A DNA stretch of 64,000 nucleotides from an uncultured Clostridia bacterium (GTDB lineage Bacteria > Bacillota > Clostridia > Oscillospirales > Acutalibacteraceae), in assembly GCA_946406145.1 (NCBI GenBank), contig CAMJJL010000003.1, positions 17,395 through 81,394 of the forward strand, in the 5' to 3' direction. The notes under the pieces are model-generated. The model had not been told where the DNA came from. It searched no databases and was given only the letters and a program-made list of their open reading frames with translations. The stretch's first letter is position 1; each line of letters starts with the position of its first letter. The position numbers and the translations under genes are program-made. Shown one piece after another: positions 37,373 through 46,786 of this stretch.

Positions 37373-37455
37373 GAGTAGGGAGCTAAAATTGTTGATGTAC
37401 AATCACAGGAGAAATATGACAAAAGCCTCCCGAAAAGGAAGGCTTTTGTAGTCGA

Positions 37456-38010
37456 TTATGTTTGAAATTCGTTCCTGAGGATCGCGTGCAAGGCGGTATC
37501 ACATATACCCTGATTATTGTGGCCCGCCTGACGCATGGTGCCCTCATACCGCATACCGCACTTCTCCATTACTCTGCCCGAGTTCGGATTGTTCACGTCA
37601 TGGCCTGCCTGGATACGATTCAGCCCGACAGTGTCAAACAGATAACGGATGACGACGCTGAGCGCCTCGGGCATATAGCCCCTACCCCAAAAATCGTCGC
37701 TCAGACAGTAGCCGACCTCGGCAGACGCAACCTCTTCATTAAGCCATATCACACTGATACTGCCGATGACCTGTCCGCTGTTCTTTTCCTCGATCGCCCA
37801 ATAGTAGGCGTCGGGTTTTTCATAGGTATCGATAATGTATTGTAGATAGCCTTTGACATCCTCAACGTTTTGGTAGGGCTGCCATGTCATATAGCGCGTG
37901 ACCTTCTCACGCGACATCCAGTTGTCAAATGCCTGCTGCGCGTCATCCAATGTGAACCGCCGCAGGAGCAGGCGTTCGGTCTCGAGCGGAGCGGTTCCTG
38001 CGTGTTTCAT
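37456..38010 (-). CDS. GNAT family N-acetyltransferase (RimJ/RimL type)
   Basis: A 184-residue cytoplasmic acetyltransferase. It begins MKHAGTAPLETERLLLRRFTL, the typical RimJ/RimL start. YWAIEEKNSGQVIGSISV and YCLSDDFWGRGYMPEAL form the acetyl-CoA binding core, and GHDVNNPNSGRVMEKCGM is the last conserved block. The acceptor is unknown. The start follows GGAGGTATTT, so the four-residue upstream extension in the ORF track is unlikely. It lies 54 bases downstream of the GH13 gene on the same strand and is probably co-transcribed with it. Confidence 0.92.
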   Translation of the reverse strand: MKHAGTAPLETERLLLRRFTLDDAQQAFDNWMSREKVTRYMTWQPYQNVEDVKGYLQYIIDTYEKPDAYYWAIEEKNSGQVIGSISVIWLNEEVASAEVGYCLSDDFWGRGYMPEALSVVIRYLFDTVGLNRIQAGHDVNNPNSGRVMEKCGMRYEGTMRQAGHNNQGICDTALHAILRNEFQT

Positions 38011-38064
38011 AAATACCTCCATACAGACAGAAGGACGGTATGGACCGCCCTCCTTGATTGATAA

Positions 38065-39624
38065 TTATCCTTCTGATCGCAGCAGCAGGAAGCTGCGGCT
38101 GCGGATGGTGACATGATCCTCGCCGATCTCATAGCCGCCGAGGAAGTAATATTCCTTCATGCCGTCTGCGTCGAATTCGATGGTCTTGTCTTCGTCGCTC
38201 GGATTGATGAATGCCGTAAAGCTCCCCCTCTTGTAGACAAAGGGATACTCCTTCTCCTTGGCGTACACGATCTCAAAATCGCTTTCGTTCATCAGCTCGG
38301 GATTTGCTTTTCTCAAGGCGATCAGGGATTTGAGGTTCTCATAAATACTGCCGCCCACGCCGATTTGCTCCTCGACGGTGGGGTAGCCTTCGCTGTAGTC
38401 GAGCGGCAGATAGAGCATATCCTCGTCTGCGTCGGAGAAGCCGAGGTTCTTCTCATGGTTCCACTGCATCGGGGTGCGCGAGCCGGTGCGCGAGAAGCCG
38501 CCTTCCTTAGAGATCAGGTCGGTGCGGTAACGCATGCCGATCTCGTCGCCGTAGTAGACGAAGGGCACGCCCGGCAACGTCATGATGAAGGCGTGGCTGA
38601 GCTGTATCATCCACTCGCTCATGTAGAACGGCGCTCTGGGCATATCGTGGTTGTTGGTGATGAAGCTGATATAGCCGTGGTTCTTTGAGCACATATAGGC
38701 GGGCACATAGTCGGCTAAAAAGGCGGTGATGTCACCGTGCGCGCCGTCGGCAAAGAAGCTCTGATTGTCGCCGTCGGGGGTGGCTCTTTTGCGGAAGAGC
38801 TCATTGTAGCCGTTGCCCTGATGATCAAGGTAAAAATCCGCGTGGAAGCCAGCGTTGACGATCGCGCGCAGGGGATTGCTCCATTCGCTCACCAGCACCG
38901 CGTCGGGGTAATCGCTGTCCATCATTTCACGGATATTGCGCCAGATCTTAGCGGTCGCAACCTTGTCATCATCGTTCTTGACCAGCGAATCCGCCATGTC
39001 GACACGGAAGCCGTCGATGCCCTTGTCAAGCCAGAAGCGCATGATATCCTTGAGTGCGTCAACAGTCTCCCATGCTTCGGGAGAGTCGGATGAGAATTGC
39101 CACTCGGGATGGGTGACCTCATAGAAGCCGTAGTTAAGCGCTGGCTGAGAGGAGAAGTAGTTGACAAGATAGTTGCCGTCGCGCTCACATATGCCGCACA
39201 TCATGCGGTATTCTGTGGGCGCGTCCCATACGCATTTGGTGAAGATATAGCGATCGTCGTGCGGCGTCGGAAAGCCCGTCTTGGCGCTTTGGAACCATTC
39301 ATGCGTATCGCTGGTGTGACCGGGCACCAAATCAAGCAGGATCTTCATATCACGCCTATGAGCCTGCTCCAACAGATGCTCAAAGTCCTCCATTGTGCCG
39401 TAGCGTGGGGCGATCTTCTTATAATCGCGCACATCGTAGCCTGCGTCCATGAACGGTGAGTCATAGATGGGGTTGATCCAGATCGCGTTACAGCCGAGAT
39501 TCTTGATATAATCGAGCTTGGTCACGATACCGCGCAGATCGCCGATACCGTCCGAGTTGCTGTCGCAAAAGCTCTGAGGGTAGATCTCATAGAAAACGGA
39601 ATTTTTCAGCCAGCTTGTACTCAT
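38065..39624 (-). CDS. GH13 family alpha-glucosidase (oligo-1,6-glucosidase-like)
   Basis: A 519-residue cytoplasmic glycoside hydrolase without a signal peptide. SVFYEIYPQSFCDSNSDGIGD is the classic GH13 start, GFRVDMADS near residue 210 carries the nucleophilic Asp, VLVSEWSNP the acid/base Glu, and ITNNHDMPR the transition-state Asp. The domain order is the usual (beta/alpha)8 barrel plus a small C-terminal beta domain. It should split glucose from short alpha-glucans or isomaltose; exact linkage preference is not readable. I chose MSTSW, eight bases after AGGAG, over the ATG three codons earlier. Confidence 0.92.
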   Translation of the reverse strand: MSTSWLKNSVFYEIYPQSFCDSNSDGIGDLRGIVTKLDYIKNLGCNAIWINPIYDSPFMDAGYDVRDYKKIAPRYGTMEDFEHLLEQAHRRDMKILLDLVPGHTSDTHEWFQSAKTGFPTPHDDRYIFTKCVWDAPTEYRMMCGICERDGNYLVNYFSSQPALNYGFYEVTHPEWQFSSDSPEAWETVDALKDIMRFWLDKGIDGFRVDMADSLVKNDDDKVATAKIWRNIREMMDSDYPDAVLVSEWSNPLRAIVNAGFHADFYLDHQGNGYNELFRKRATPDGDNQSFFADGAHGDITAFLADYVPAYMCSKNHGYISFITNNHDMPRAPFYMSEWMIQLSHAFIMTLPGVPFVYYGDEIGMRYRTDLISKEGGFSRTGSRTPMQWNHEKNLGFSDADEDMLYLPLDYSEGYPTVEEQIGVGGSIYENLKSLIALRKANPELMNESDFEIVYAKEKEYPFVYKRGSFTAFINPSDEDKTIEFDADGMKEYYFLGGYEIGEDHVTIRSRSFLLLRSEG

Positions 39625-39843
39625 GTCATTCACTCCTATGTATGGTATATGATGGGGTGGATCATTGCCTATACCAAAATATTACAATATGCGACAGGGA
39701 GTGTCAAGAATAATTAGGAATTAATAGCGCGGAATTAGGAATTGCCGTCACCGCTCCGTACATCTTCGCATAGAATAAGAATGCCAATGATTTCCATCCA
39801 GTGATCTTCACTTGCCTGTGGATGGCGGATGATTTATCATGGG

Positions 39844-39878
39844 TTAGGATGAAGGGAGTTGAACTCTCTTCATCCTAA
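39844..39878 (+). repeat. Solo palindrome TTAGGATGAAG...CTTCATCCTAA
   Basis: TTAGGATGAAGGGAGTTGAACTCTCTTCATCCTAA is a near-perfect hairpin. The same terminal sequence bounds the 380-base element at 49246-49625, so this looks like the two ends joined without an interior. It lies about 16 bases before the start of the MecA-like gene. Confidence 0.6.
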
Positions 39879-39894
39879 GAGTTGAGGTGTGCGT

Positions 39895-40401
39895 ATGACG
39901 GTTGAGATGATCGGGGAAAAGACGATATTGGTGTCCCTTTGCGAGGGGGATATGCGGCGGTACTCACTCACATTGGACGGTAACGCCGACAAGGTGCAAT
40001 CGGGGCTGAAAGACCTGCTCTGTCGCGTGGGGGAGATCTGCGGACTGGATCACCGCGGCAAGAGCTATCTGATCGAGGCGCTCCCCTCGAACAAGGGCTG
40101 CCTACTGATCATCTCGGTGCATACCGTCAAGCATCGCAGGAAGTTCCGTATCAAGCGGACACAGGCGCATGAGCTTTGCGTGTTCTTCGACGCTGACGCC
40201 ATGCTCGATTTTTGGCGGTCGCGACCGCAGGGCGGCTATGCCGTTTATGAATACGAGGGCAGATTTATCCTCCTGCCTTGTGGTTCGGCAACGGCAGAAC
40301 CGATAGCGCGACTGAGTGAATACGGCGAGCTGTATCCTGTGAGCGACGCCGTTTTCGCGCGGATCCGGGAGCACGGCACTATCCTGCTGAACAGCCGATG
40401 A
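39895..40401 (+). CDS. MecA-like adaptor protein (tentative)
   Basis: A 168-residue protein whose N-terminal part, MTVEMIGEKTILVSLCEGD and LDHRGKSYLIEALPSNKGCL, resembles the MecA adaptor family, which delivers substrates to the ClpC ATPase. The C-terminal half (about residues 85-165) has the mixed beta/alpha pattern of the ClpC-binding domain but is divergent. I set the start at the ATG after TTGAGGTGTGCGT; the GTG two codons earlier is an alternative. The 3' end overlaps the convergent lipase gene by 23 bases. The family assignment is moderate. Confidence 0.6.
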   Translation: MTVEMIGEKTILVSLCEGDMRRYSLTLDGNADKVQSGLKDLLCRVGEICGLDHRGKSYLIEALPSNKGCLLIISVHTVKHRRKFRIKRTQAHELCVFFDADAMLDFWRSRPQGGYAVYEYEGRFILLPCGSATAEPIARLSEYGELYPVSDAVFARIREHGTILLNSR

Positions 40402-41503
40402 CCGTGTCCAGAGAAGCCATATAGGCGGCAGGTGAGTGGCTGTCCGCGACACTGCACCGTGGGATCGCATCCGCGGATGCGATCAGGTCGTTCAGATCGG
40501 CGCCGCTTGATAAAAAGTTGAGCAGATCGGCGTAGTCGGACATCATCGCCGAGAGGAAGATGTCCGCGGCGGCGTCATCCATGTTCTGTGACAGCATGTC
40601 CGCGACTGAGGTCATGAATTCATAGAGGCTGAGTTTGCGGCTGCCGACCTCTCTGCGGCGTCGATAGTAGGCATTGACGTTCGGTGCAAGGTCATAGACA
40701 GCGCCGATAAAGTTGTCCACGGCTCTTTGACGAGTGAAGCCGATGTAATCCTCACCCGTGAGCTGACGATAACGCGCGGTCATATCGCCCGCGTTCGACA
40801 GTGAGATGTTCTTGCCGTACTTGGTGTAGCCCCAGCCTTCGGGCGGTACACGGGTGAACAGATCCTCCTGCCGCACGAGATTAAAGATACAGTTGTAGCG
40901 GTTGGTGCGGCGGCTGAGCGTGGTGGAGGGGGACGCGAAGGTATAGGCGCAGACGCGTTCAAGCCCGTAGCGGTCGCATAATCGCTTTGCGAGGATATTG
41001 GCGACGGCGCCGCCGCGGCTGTAGCCCATTACAAAAAACTCCGGCTCCATCCCGATGGCATGGGTGAATACATAGTCCCCGAGCTTCAGCTCCGCAAAGT
41101 CAGCCGCCTTCGCAAAGCCGCTGTGCTCCGCCGAGTAGCCGACTTCAAAGTTGGAGTACCATTCGTTGCCGCTTGTGCCGCGCAGTATCACGGCGATCTG
41201 CAGGCGGTTTTCTCTCACGCGGCTCGCGATACACATGCCGACCTTATCTCGCTCGGTGTTTTGGTACGCAATCGTGATGATGTCGCCGTAGCCTAAGGCG
41301 CTCAGATTATCGCGCAAGAGCTTTTCATTATCGGCGCTCATGCTCAGCGCTGCCGCGACACAGCAGGCTGTCGGATTGAAAAAACAACTGTTCTGCGGCA
41401 GAAAATCGTGATCTGCCGTGACCCTTTGCAGGACAGTTTGACGAGGTGAATCCGAGATCATATAGCGCAGCAGCCATTCCTTTTTATCGGGTTTGATGAT
41501 CAT
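40379..41503 (-). CDS. Lipase (class 3)-like alpha/beta hydrolase
   Basis: A 374-residue protein with the nucleophile elbow EFFVMGYSRGGAVAN (G-x-S-x-G) and LQIAVILRGTSGNEWYSNFE upstream, as in the class 3 lipase family; TFASPSTTL and FNLVRQEDLFTRVPPEG are also typical. No signal peptide is visible, so it appears intracellular. The substrate is unknown. The ATG at 41503 follows GATGGAGGGTATT. Its stop overlaps the convergent MecA-like gene by 23 bases. Confidence 0.83.
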   Translation of the reverse strand: MIIKPDKKEWLLRYMISDSPRQTVLQRVTADHDFLPQNSCFFNPTACCVAAALSMSADNEKLLRDNLSALGYGDIITIAYQNTERDKVGMCIASRVRENRLQIAVILRGTSGNEWYSNFEVGYSAEHSGFAKAADFAELKLGDYVFTHAIGMEPEFFVMGYSRGGAVANILAKRLCDRYGLERVCAYTFASPSTTLSRRTNRYNCIFNLVRQEDLFTRVPPEGWGYTKYGKNISLSNAGDMTARYRQLTGEDYIGFTRQRAVDNFIGAVYDLAPNVNAYYRRRREVGSRKLSLYEFMTSVADMLSQNMDDAAADIFLSAMMSDYADLLNFLSSGADLNDLIASADAIPRCSVADSHSPAAYMASLDTVIGCSAG

Positions 41504-41519
41504 AATACCCTCCATCGTG

Positions 41520-41547
41520 TTGACTAAATCGTAATTTGTGCTATAAT
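41520..41547 (+). promoter_or_regulatory. Promoter of the small lipoprotein gene
   Basis: TTGACT, a 16-base spacer and an extended -10 TGCTATAAT, 74 bases before the start. The -10 is the centre of a short palindrome GCTATAATAGC. Confidence 0.75.
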
Positions 41548-41620
41548 AGCAGATGTCAAATCACGACCATAAAGAGCGTTTCGCGCTATGGCGCGACCGC
41601 TATGTATAAGGAGAGGTTTT

Positions 41621-42118
41621 ATGAAACGGATCATTTCATTATTGCTTGCTGTGATGCTCATACTGTCTGTCGCCGCAATGACAGGCTGTAACAAGAAGAC
41701 GGAGAAGAAAGCTGATACCGACACCGTGTCGAGCGCACTGAGTGCGGCATCGGTCCCCGAGGGTGCTGTGCCGATCGCCACCACCGCCGAGGGCAAAGCG
41801 ACCGGATACACGAAGTTTGATAAGGACGAAAAGGATCGTGTCGTGCGTAACTATACCTATGATTCGCTCGGTAAGCTGCAGGGATCGATCGGCTATGAGT
41901 ACGACGATAACGGCTTTGTGTCGAAGGAGATCCACTATGATGCTCAGGGTCAGGTCACCTCTCAGATCGTTCTTGAGCACAACGAGAACGGCTTTGAGAC
42001 CAAGCGAACCACCATGGACGCGCAGGGCAAGGTGCAGTCCAGCGTAGTGACTACCTATCATGAGGACGGTACCACCACTCGCACGAAGTTTGACGCGAAC
42101 GGCAAAGAGATCAAATAA
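41621..42118 (+). CDS. Small lipoprotein with YD-like repeats
   Basis: A 165-residue exported protein. MKRIISLLLAVMLILSVAAMTGC is a lipoprotein signal peptide with the lipobox cysteine at residue 23. A low-complexity linker follows, then about four 20-residue units (YTYDSLGKLQGSIGYEYDDN, IHYDAQGQVTSQIVLEHNEN, TTMDAQGKVQSSVVTTYHED) that resemble YD/MORN-type beta-hairpin repeats. No enzymatic motif is present; it may be a cell-surface binding protein. The ATG follows AAGGAGAGGTTTT. A strong terminator follows. Confidence 0.82.
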   Translation: MKRIISLLLAVMLILSVAAMTGCNKKTEKKADTDTVSSALSAASVPEGAVPIATTAEGKATGYTKFDKDEKDRVVRNYTYDSLGKLQGSIGYEYDDNGFVSKEIHYDAQGQVTSQIVLEHNENGFETKRTTMDAQGKVQSSVVTTYHEDGTTTRTKFDANGKEIK

Positions 42119-42135
42119 TAGCAGTAAAGCAAAAA

Positions 42136-42168
42136 AAAGAAGCAGGAGTTCATGCTCCTGCTTTTTAT
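42136..42168 (+). terminator. Terminator of the lipoprotein gene
   Basis: AGCAGGAG-TTCATG-CTCCTGCTTTTT with A-rich 5' flank; it can serve rpe on the opposite strand too. Confidence 0.85.
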
Positions 42169-42208
42169 TATATCCGTTTTCTTTTGTTTTATGAAAAGAT
42201 GGATACGC

Positions 42209-42859
42209 TTATTCGCACAGTCCGCGCAGCTCGGTGATCGCTTCCTTTGCGTCGGGCGCGCCGAATACCGCCGTGCCCGCAACGCAGATATCTACGCCTG
42301 CTTTTGCGGCAGTGGCGATGGTGTCCTTGGCGATACCGCCGTCTACCTCGATCAGGGTAGAGATTCCGCGCTTTTTGATCTCCTCCTTGAGGAAGGTGAC
42401 CTTCTCCATCATGTCGGGCATAAAGCTCTGTCCGCCGAAGCCCGGCTCCACCGTCATCACCAGTACCATGTACAGCCTGTCGAGATACGGCAGGATAACA
42501 TGCGGCGAGGTACCCGGCTTGATGGCGAGGGCGGGCTTGACGCCGCGCGCTTCGATCAGCTTCAGGGTCTCGTCGATGTCGCTGTCGGACTCGGTGTGGA
42601 AGGAGATGATATCCGCGCCTGCATCGGCAAAATCATTGATATAGCGGTGCGGTTCACTGATCATCAGATGGACGTCAAATGGCTTTTCAGTCGCTTTTCT
42701 GAGTTTTTTGATGACCGGTGCGCCGAAGGTGAGGTTCGGCACGAAATGCCCGTCCATGACGTCGAGATGCATGATGTCCGCGCCACCTTGATCGATGCGG
42801 ACGATCTCGTCGCGGAATACGGAAAAATCACAGGATAACAGGGATGGTGCAATTAACAT
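42209..42859 (-). CDS. rpe: Ribulose-phosphate 3-epimerase
   Basis: Interconverts ribulose 5-phosphate and xylulose 5-phosphate; 216 residues, TIM barrel. IAPSLLSCDFS, MHLDVMDGHFVPNLTFG (metal and catalytic Asp), DVHLMI, MTVEPGFGGQSFM and EVDGGI (second catalytic Asp) are all present. The ATG follows TTAAGGAGTTTCATT. It is downstream of the P-type ATPase-like gene on the same strand, 190 bases away with two small hairpin repeats in between. Confidence 0.97.
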   Translation of the reverse strand: MLIAPSLLSCDFSVFRDEIVRIDQGGADIMHLDVMDGHFVPNLTFGAPVIKKLRKATEKPFDVHLMISEPHRYINDFADAGADIISFHTESDSDIDETLKLIEARGVKPALAIKPGTSPHVILPYLDRLYMVLVMTVEPGFGGQSFMPDMMEKVTFLKEEIKKRGISTLIEVDGGIAKDTIATAAKAGVDICVAGTAVFGAPDAKEAITELRGLCE

Positions 42860-42883
42860 AATGAAACTCCTTAAGAGATTGTG

Positions 42884-43019
42884 CAGGGGAGGGTCTTGAC
42901 CCTCCCGAAAACCTATATTGAAATAATCGTCTTGTTATGATGCTTCCATGATTCAGTATTCATTTCTTACGGTTGTTTGACCGGTTATGCGATGATCACG
43001 CCCCTACAGGGGCGCAACC
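42884..43019 (+). repeat. Family D-like hairpins between rpe and the ATPase-like gene
   Basis: CAGGGGAGGGTC-TTGACCCTCCC (42884-42907) and CGCCCCTACAGGGGCG (43002-43017) are palindromes of the family D type facing each other about 95 bases apart. The rest of the gap shows nothing I can name. Confidence 0.5.
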
Positions 43020-43050
43020 GTATTGGTTAAGAGAAAAAGGCATACGTGCC

Positions 43051-45705
43051 CTATGGTCGCCTGACCAATTCGGCAATGAGGGTCGCGCCGACCCAGAAGC
43101 CGATGTAGATCAGCAGCTCGACAATCGACAGCCTCGCCACAGAGGCGTACAGCGCAAGGGTCGCGCACAGCAGGATACCCAGTATCATGCCGAATACTTC
43201 GATCACGATGCCCAGGCTGATGTTGGATTTAACGCTGATACATCCGCCCACGGCGCGTGCCAGTGAGCCGATGCGTCCGCGTGTTGCGACATAGGCGCGC
43301 GAGGCTTCCTCCACCTTTTCGGTGGCTTCATCGATGACGTTGGAATAGCCCGGCGCGGTGACCTTGACCGAACGGTAGAAGATCTCATAGCGTGTCGCGA
43401 TCAGCTCGGGCGTGATGTTGGCGTCGGTGGTGCTCACGATAAACGAAAGGCCGGTTTTCTCGGCGCGCTGGATCTGCGTTTTGAGCGGATCGGCCGCTTC
43501 ATAGGACAGTCCCAGCACCGCGACCGCCTGTCCTGCGACCGCGACATACGCGATCTCGAGATTGCCGCCGCGCTTCTTGAAGGGGATATCGGTAGTGGGG
43601 ATGGTAATGTGGTAGCGGTTCATCAGCTTCATGTTGCCGATGAGGATGCGTTCACCCTTGATCCAGCCGACCACGCCGCTCTTGTCCTCATACATGACGC
43701 TCTCGACGGAGGGCAGGACGTTGTTGTTCTCCATCACCAGCTCGTCAAAGACAGGCGCAATGGGAGAATTCGCCTCACGCAGTACCGCGGTGGCGAGCAA
43801 CAGGTTCTCGCTGATCCTGTACTGCTGCAGGGGGTACATCTCCTCGAGCCTGACCGATCCGTTGGGGAAGAGGTCGGTGGCGTTGAACATCACGGCGTTG
43901 GTATCGCAGAACTGGCGTACCGACGGATAGCCGGCTACCATTGCGTCCTCGCGCAGCATCTTGCGGCTGAACAGCAGCATGGGCAGGTTGCCTGCGAGCA
44001 TACCCGTGAAGGGGATGCCGATGCACAGCATGACTGTCAGCGCCGATACCGCGCCCTGCACGCTTTTGAAGATGATCGCGTAAAGGATGGTGACGACGAG
44101 GGAGCTGATGATCGCGATCGGCGCCATCTTGCCGGTGAGCTCCTCACTCGGGTCGGGTGCGTAAGAGATCTTCAAGAAGTCCGATAAAAACCGTGTGACA
44201 TGCTGATAGGCGATGATCCCCTTGGAGGAGGTCGTGCCGCTGACCAGCCTGCGCGCTGTTTCAACGTCGTCATATATCTTTGCCGCATAGGCAGGAGAGT
44301 GCGCGCTGATGAATTTAAAGTTGCTCTTGACCCTTAATGCCATCAGCAGTCTGCCCGTAGCGTTCAGAATCAGCGCGAACGCGACGACAAAGCTGTACAG
44401 GTGATGATCGCCTCCGACAAAGGAGGTGCAGGTGAAGAGGGAGACAAGGCACTGCAAAAAGCACGCGATATATGAGAGTGAGATCACAGTGCCGCAGTTG
44501 AATTTAAAGTGAGCCAATGGTTTGAGCCCGTCGATCAGGGTGTGACGCGCGACCAGTCCCAACGCAAAGGTGAGGATCAGATACAGTCCGCAGAAGGTAA
44601 AGGCGCTACCTGCGCCGTTCGCGGCGACCGTCGCCGCGCCTGCCATGCGCTCCCAGATCGTCAGCCCGAGCATGCCGATACCGATCAGCAGCGCGAGCAG
44701 CAGATGGGTGAGCTGACGCTTGATGTTCTGGCGGATGGTGTCAAAGATGTACTGCTCGTCCTCGTTGTTGCTGTAGTCCATCGCGCGCATCTGCTCGTCC
44801 TCGGACGGCGTTGTGATACCCGATGAGATCACAGCACCCAGTACGCGGAAGAATTTGACGACACGCGAGCGCTTCTTTTTCTTGGGCTTGGGCGCTTCTT
44901 CGTCAAAGTTGTTCCGCATGATCTCTTTGTTCTTCTGCTTTTGTGCCGATTCTGTCTTGTGACGCGCGGCGATCTGCGTAAGGGTATACAGCAGGCTCTG
45001 GTGCGGTCTGACCATCGGCTTTGTCGCGTGATAATTCCCCGATATCGTGGGGTCGGTGGATTTGAGGTATTCGTCGTATTCGCTTTCGACCACATCGGTG
45101 AAACGCCCTGCCTTGAGGTAGAGCTTATCCACGCTCTCCTCGTGCTGATAGATGGGGATGGTTTCCACGACCGTATCGCCCGAGGGAGTATAGGGCTTCG
45201 ACTGCTTTTTGGGAGGATGGGATCCATGATGCTCCTCAGCCTGTTCGGGCTTTTCGGGCGCCTGTGCCGGGTCAAGGCTGACGTCGATGTCATCGATGTC
45301 CTGCACATAGATGTTGCGCAGCTTCTTGACGTCCACGACATCCTCGATGATATCCTCGGCGATGGTGGCGTTGGGGTCGAGCTCCGGCTCGAGCTGTACC
45401 TCGGGTGTATTGACCTTCTCGGGCATACTGAACTCCAGCTTGCCGCGGATCAGCTCGTCCTTGGTGACCTCCTTGCGCCGTGCCGCCGCTTCTTCCTCAA
45501 GCGGCTGATGACGGCGGAATTTCACCTGTTTATCTTTTGTGGAGTAGATCTCCTCCATCTTGTTGTCGAGAGACTGTGAGGATGAGTCGTATGCCGCTTC
45601 GTTGATGTCGGTCAGCTCGTCCTCTGCCGCGTTATCAATAGGAAGCTCGATGATACCGTCGGATTTATCCTTGTTATCTCCTCTGTCCCAGCGGAATATG
45701 CTCAT
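43051..45705 (-). CDS. P-type ATPase-like membrane protein lacking the catalytic residues
   Basis: An 884-residue protein. The first 280 residues are acidic and basic low-complexity sequence, predicted to be cytoplasmic and disordered. From about residue 320 the membrane layout follows heavy-metal P-type ATPases. After the segment ALTVMLCIGIPFTGMLAGNL, the place of the DKTGT phosphorylation motif is occupied by NAVMFNATDLFPNGS. SENLLLATAVLREANSPIAP matches the SEHPLAKAI region, ERILIGN and LEIAYVAVAGQAVAVLGL match the N/P domain, and STTDANITPELIATRYEI replaces TGDN. No TGES actuator motif and no GDGxNDAPAL are visible. It is therefore probably a non-pumping relative. The ATG at 45705 has AAGGAG nine bases upstream. 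Confidence 0.8.
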   Translation of the reverse strand: MSIFRWDRGDNKDKSDGIIELPIDNAAEDELTDINEAAYDSSSQSLDNKMEEIYSTKDKQVKFRRHQPLEEEAAARRKEVTKDELIRGKLEFSMPEKVNTPEVQLEPELDPNATIAEDIIEDVVDVKKLRNIYVQDIDDIDVSLDPAQAPEKPEQAEEHHGSHPPKKQSKPYTPSGDTVVETIPIYQHEESVDKLYLKAGRFTDVVESEYDEYLKSTDPTISGNYHATKPMVRPHQSLLYTLTQIAARHKTESAQKQKNKEIMRNNFDEEAPKPKKKKRSRVVKFFRVLGAVISSGITTPSEDEQMRAMDYSNNEDEQYIFDTIRQNIKRQLTHLLLALLIGIGMLGLTIWERMAGAATVAANGAGSAFTFCGLYLILTFALGLVARHTLIDGLKPLAHFKFNCGTVISLSYIACFLQCLVSLFTCTSFVGGDHHLYSFVVAFALILNATGRLLMALRVKSNFKFISAHSPAYAAKIYDDVETARRLVSGTTSSKGIIAYQHVTRFLSDFLKISYAPDPSEELTGKMAPIAIISSLVVTILYAIIFKSVQGAVSALTVMLCIGIPFTGMLAGNLPMLLFSRKMLREDAMVAGYPSVRQFCDTNAVMFNATDLFPNGSVRLEEMYPLQQYRISENLLLATAVLREANSPIAPVFDELVMENNNVLPSVESVMYEDKSGVVGWIKGERILIGNMKLMNRYHITIPTTDIPFKKRGGNLEIAYVAVAGQAVAVLGLSYEAADPLKTQIQRAEKTGLSFIVSTTDANITPELIATRYEIFYRSVKVTAPGYSNVIDEATEKVEEASRAYVATRGRIGSLARAVGGCISVKSNISLGIVIEVFGMILGILLCATLALYASVARLSIVELLIYIGFWVGATLIAELVRRP

Positions 45706-45876
45706 GTTTCTCATCTCCTTTCAGCGTCACGCAGCGCGTGACAGTGATGGTTTGCCTGACGGCAAAGTGATGTGCGCGTTGCGTGTGGTTAGTGAGATTT
45801 GCCTTACGGAAAGTTGCGGGAGGGCTTTGCCCTCACCCGAATTATATGGATTCCTGAAACGTGTCAGTGTTTTTTG

Positions 45877-46632
45877 TTATCGATTTTCGGCTACCTTATA
45901 CATCAAAATGCCCGCGGCAACCGAGGCGTTGAGGGAGTTGATTTTTCCCTTCATCGGCAAGGATACGATGACGTCGCATTTCTCGCGCACGAGTCGGGAG
46001 ATGCCCTTGCCCTCGTTGCCGATGACCAGCGCCGCGCCGCCGCTGAAATTGGTTTTGCGGTAATCCTCGCCGTTCATGTCCGCTCCGTAGATCCAGATGT
46101 TGCGGCGCTTTAGGTCGTCGATGGTGTCCGCGATGTTGGTTACTCTGGCGACGGGCAGGTATTCCAGCGCGCCTGCGGATGCCTTATAGGCGGTATAGGT
46201 CAGCCCTGCGTTACGGCGCTTTTTTATGATGACGCCGTGTGCGCCGACACACTCCGCCGAGCGGATGATCGCGCCGAGGTTGTGCGGATCCTCGATCTCA
46301 TCGAGGATGATGATGAAGGGTTGTTCACCGCGTTCTTCAGCGAGGGAGAGGATGTCCTCCACATCGGCATACTCCTTCATCGCGCACAGCGCCGCGATCC
46401 CCTGATGCGCCGCGCCGCCCGTCATGAAGTCCAGCTTTTTGCGCTCAACCTCCTGCACGGGGATACCGGCTTTCTTCGCTTTGGCAGTGATCTCCACTGC
46501 GGCGCCCGATTGGTTGCCCTTGGCGACCATTACCTTGATGATCGAGCGCCCTGCACTGAGCGCTTCGGCTACGGGGTTGCGCCCAATCAACAGCTCGTCG
46601 TTCTGATACGGCTGATTCTTTTCATTATTCAT
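45877..46632 (-). CDS. rlmB: 23S rRNA 2'-O-ribose methyltransferase, TrmH/SpoU family (RlmB)
   Basis: About 251 residues. An N-terminal substrate-binding domain (LLIGRNPVAEALSAGRSIIKV) precedes the SPOUT knot: ILDEIEDPHNLGAIIRSAECVG (motif 1 with the catalytic Arg), AALVIGNEGKGISRLV (motif 2) and VSLPMKGKINSLNASVAAGIL (motif 3). RlmB methylates G2251 of 23S rRNA; other TrmH paralogues share these motifs, so the exact target is inferred. I prefer the ATG at 46632, six bases after TAGGT. It shares strand with the P-type ATPase-like gene 171 bases downstream. Confidence 0.93.
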   Translation of the reverse strand: MNNEKNQPYQNDELLIGRNPVAEALSAGRSIIKVMVAKGNQSGAAVEITAKAKKAGIPVQEVERKKLDFMTGGAAHQGIAALCAMKEYADVEDILSLAEERGEQPFIIILDEIEDPHNLGAIIRSAECVGAHGVIIKKRRNAGLTYTAYKASAGALEYLPVARVTNIADTIDDLKRRNIWIYGADMNGEDYRKTNFSGGAALVIGNEGKGISRLVREKCDVIVSLPMKGKINSLNASVAAGILMYKVAENR

Positions 46633-46786
46633 AGGCATACCTACACATCATAATCATACTTATACCAATACAGTATACCATATATAGTATGTGGCTTTGC
46701 TTCTTCGCAAGAATAAAAGCGAAAAATGAAGGATAATTTATTTGATACTAAGTAGCAATAAAAAGGTTTAAAAAGATATTAGCGGA

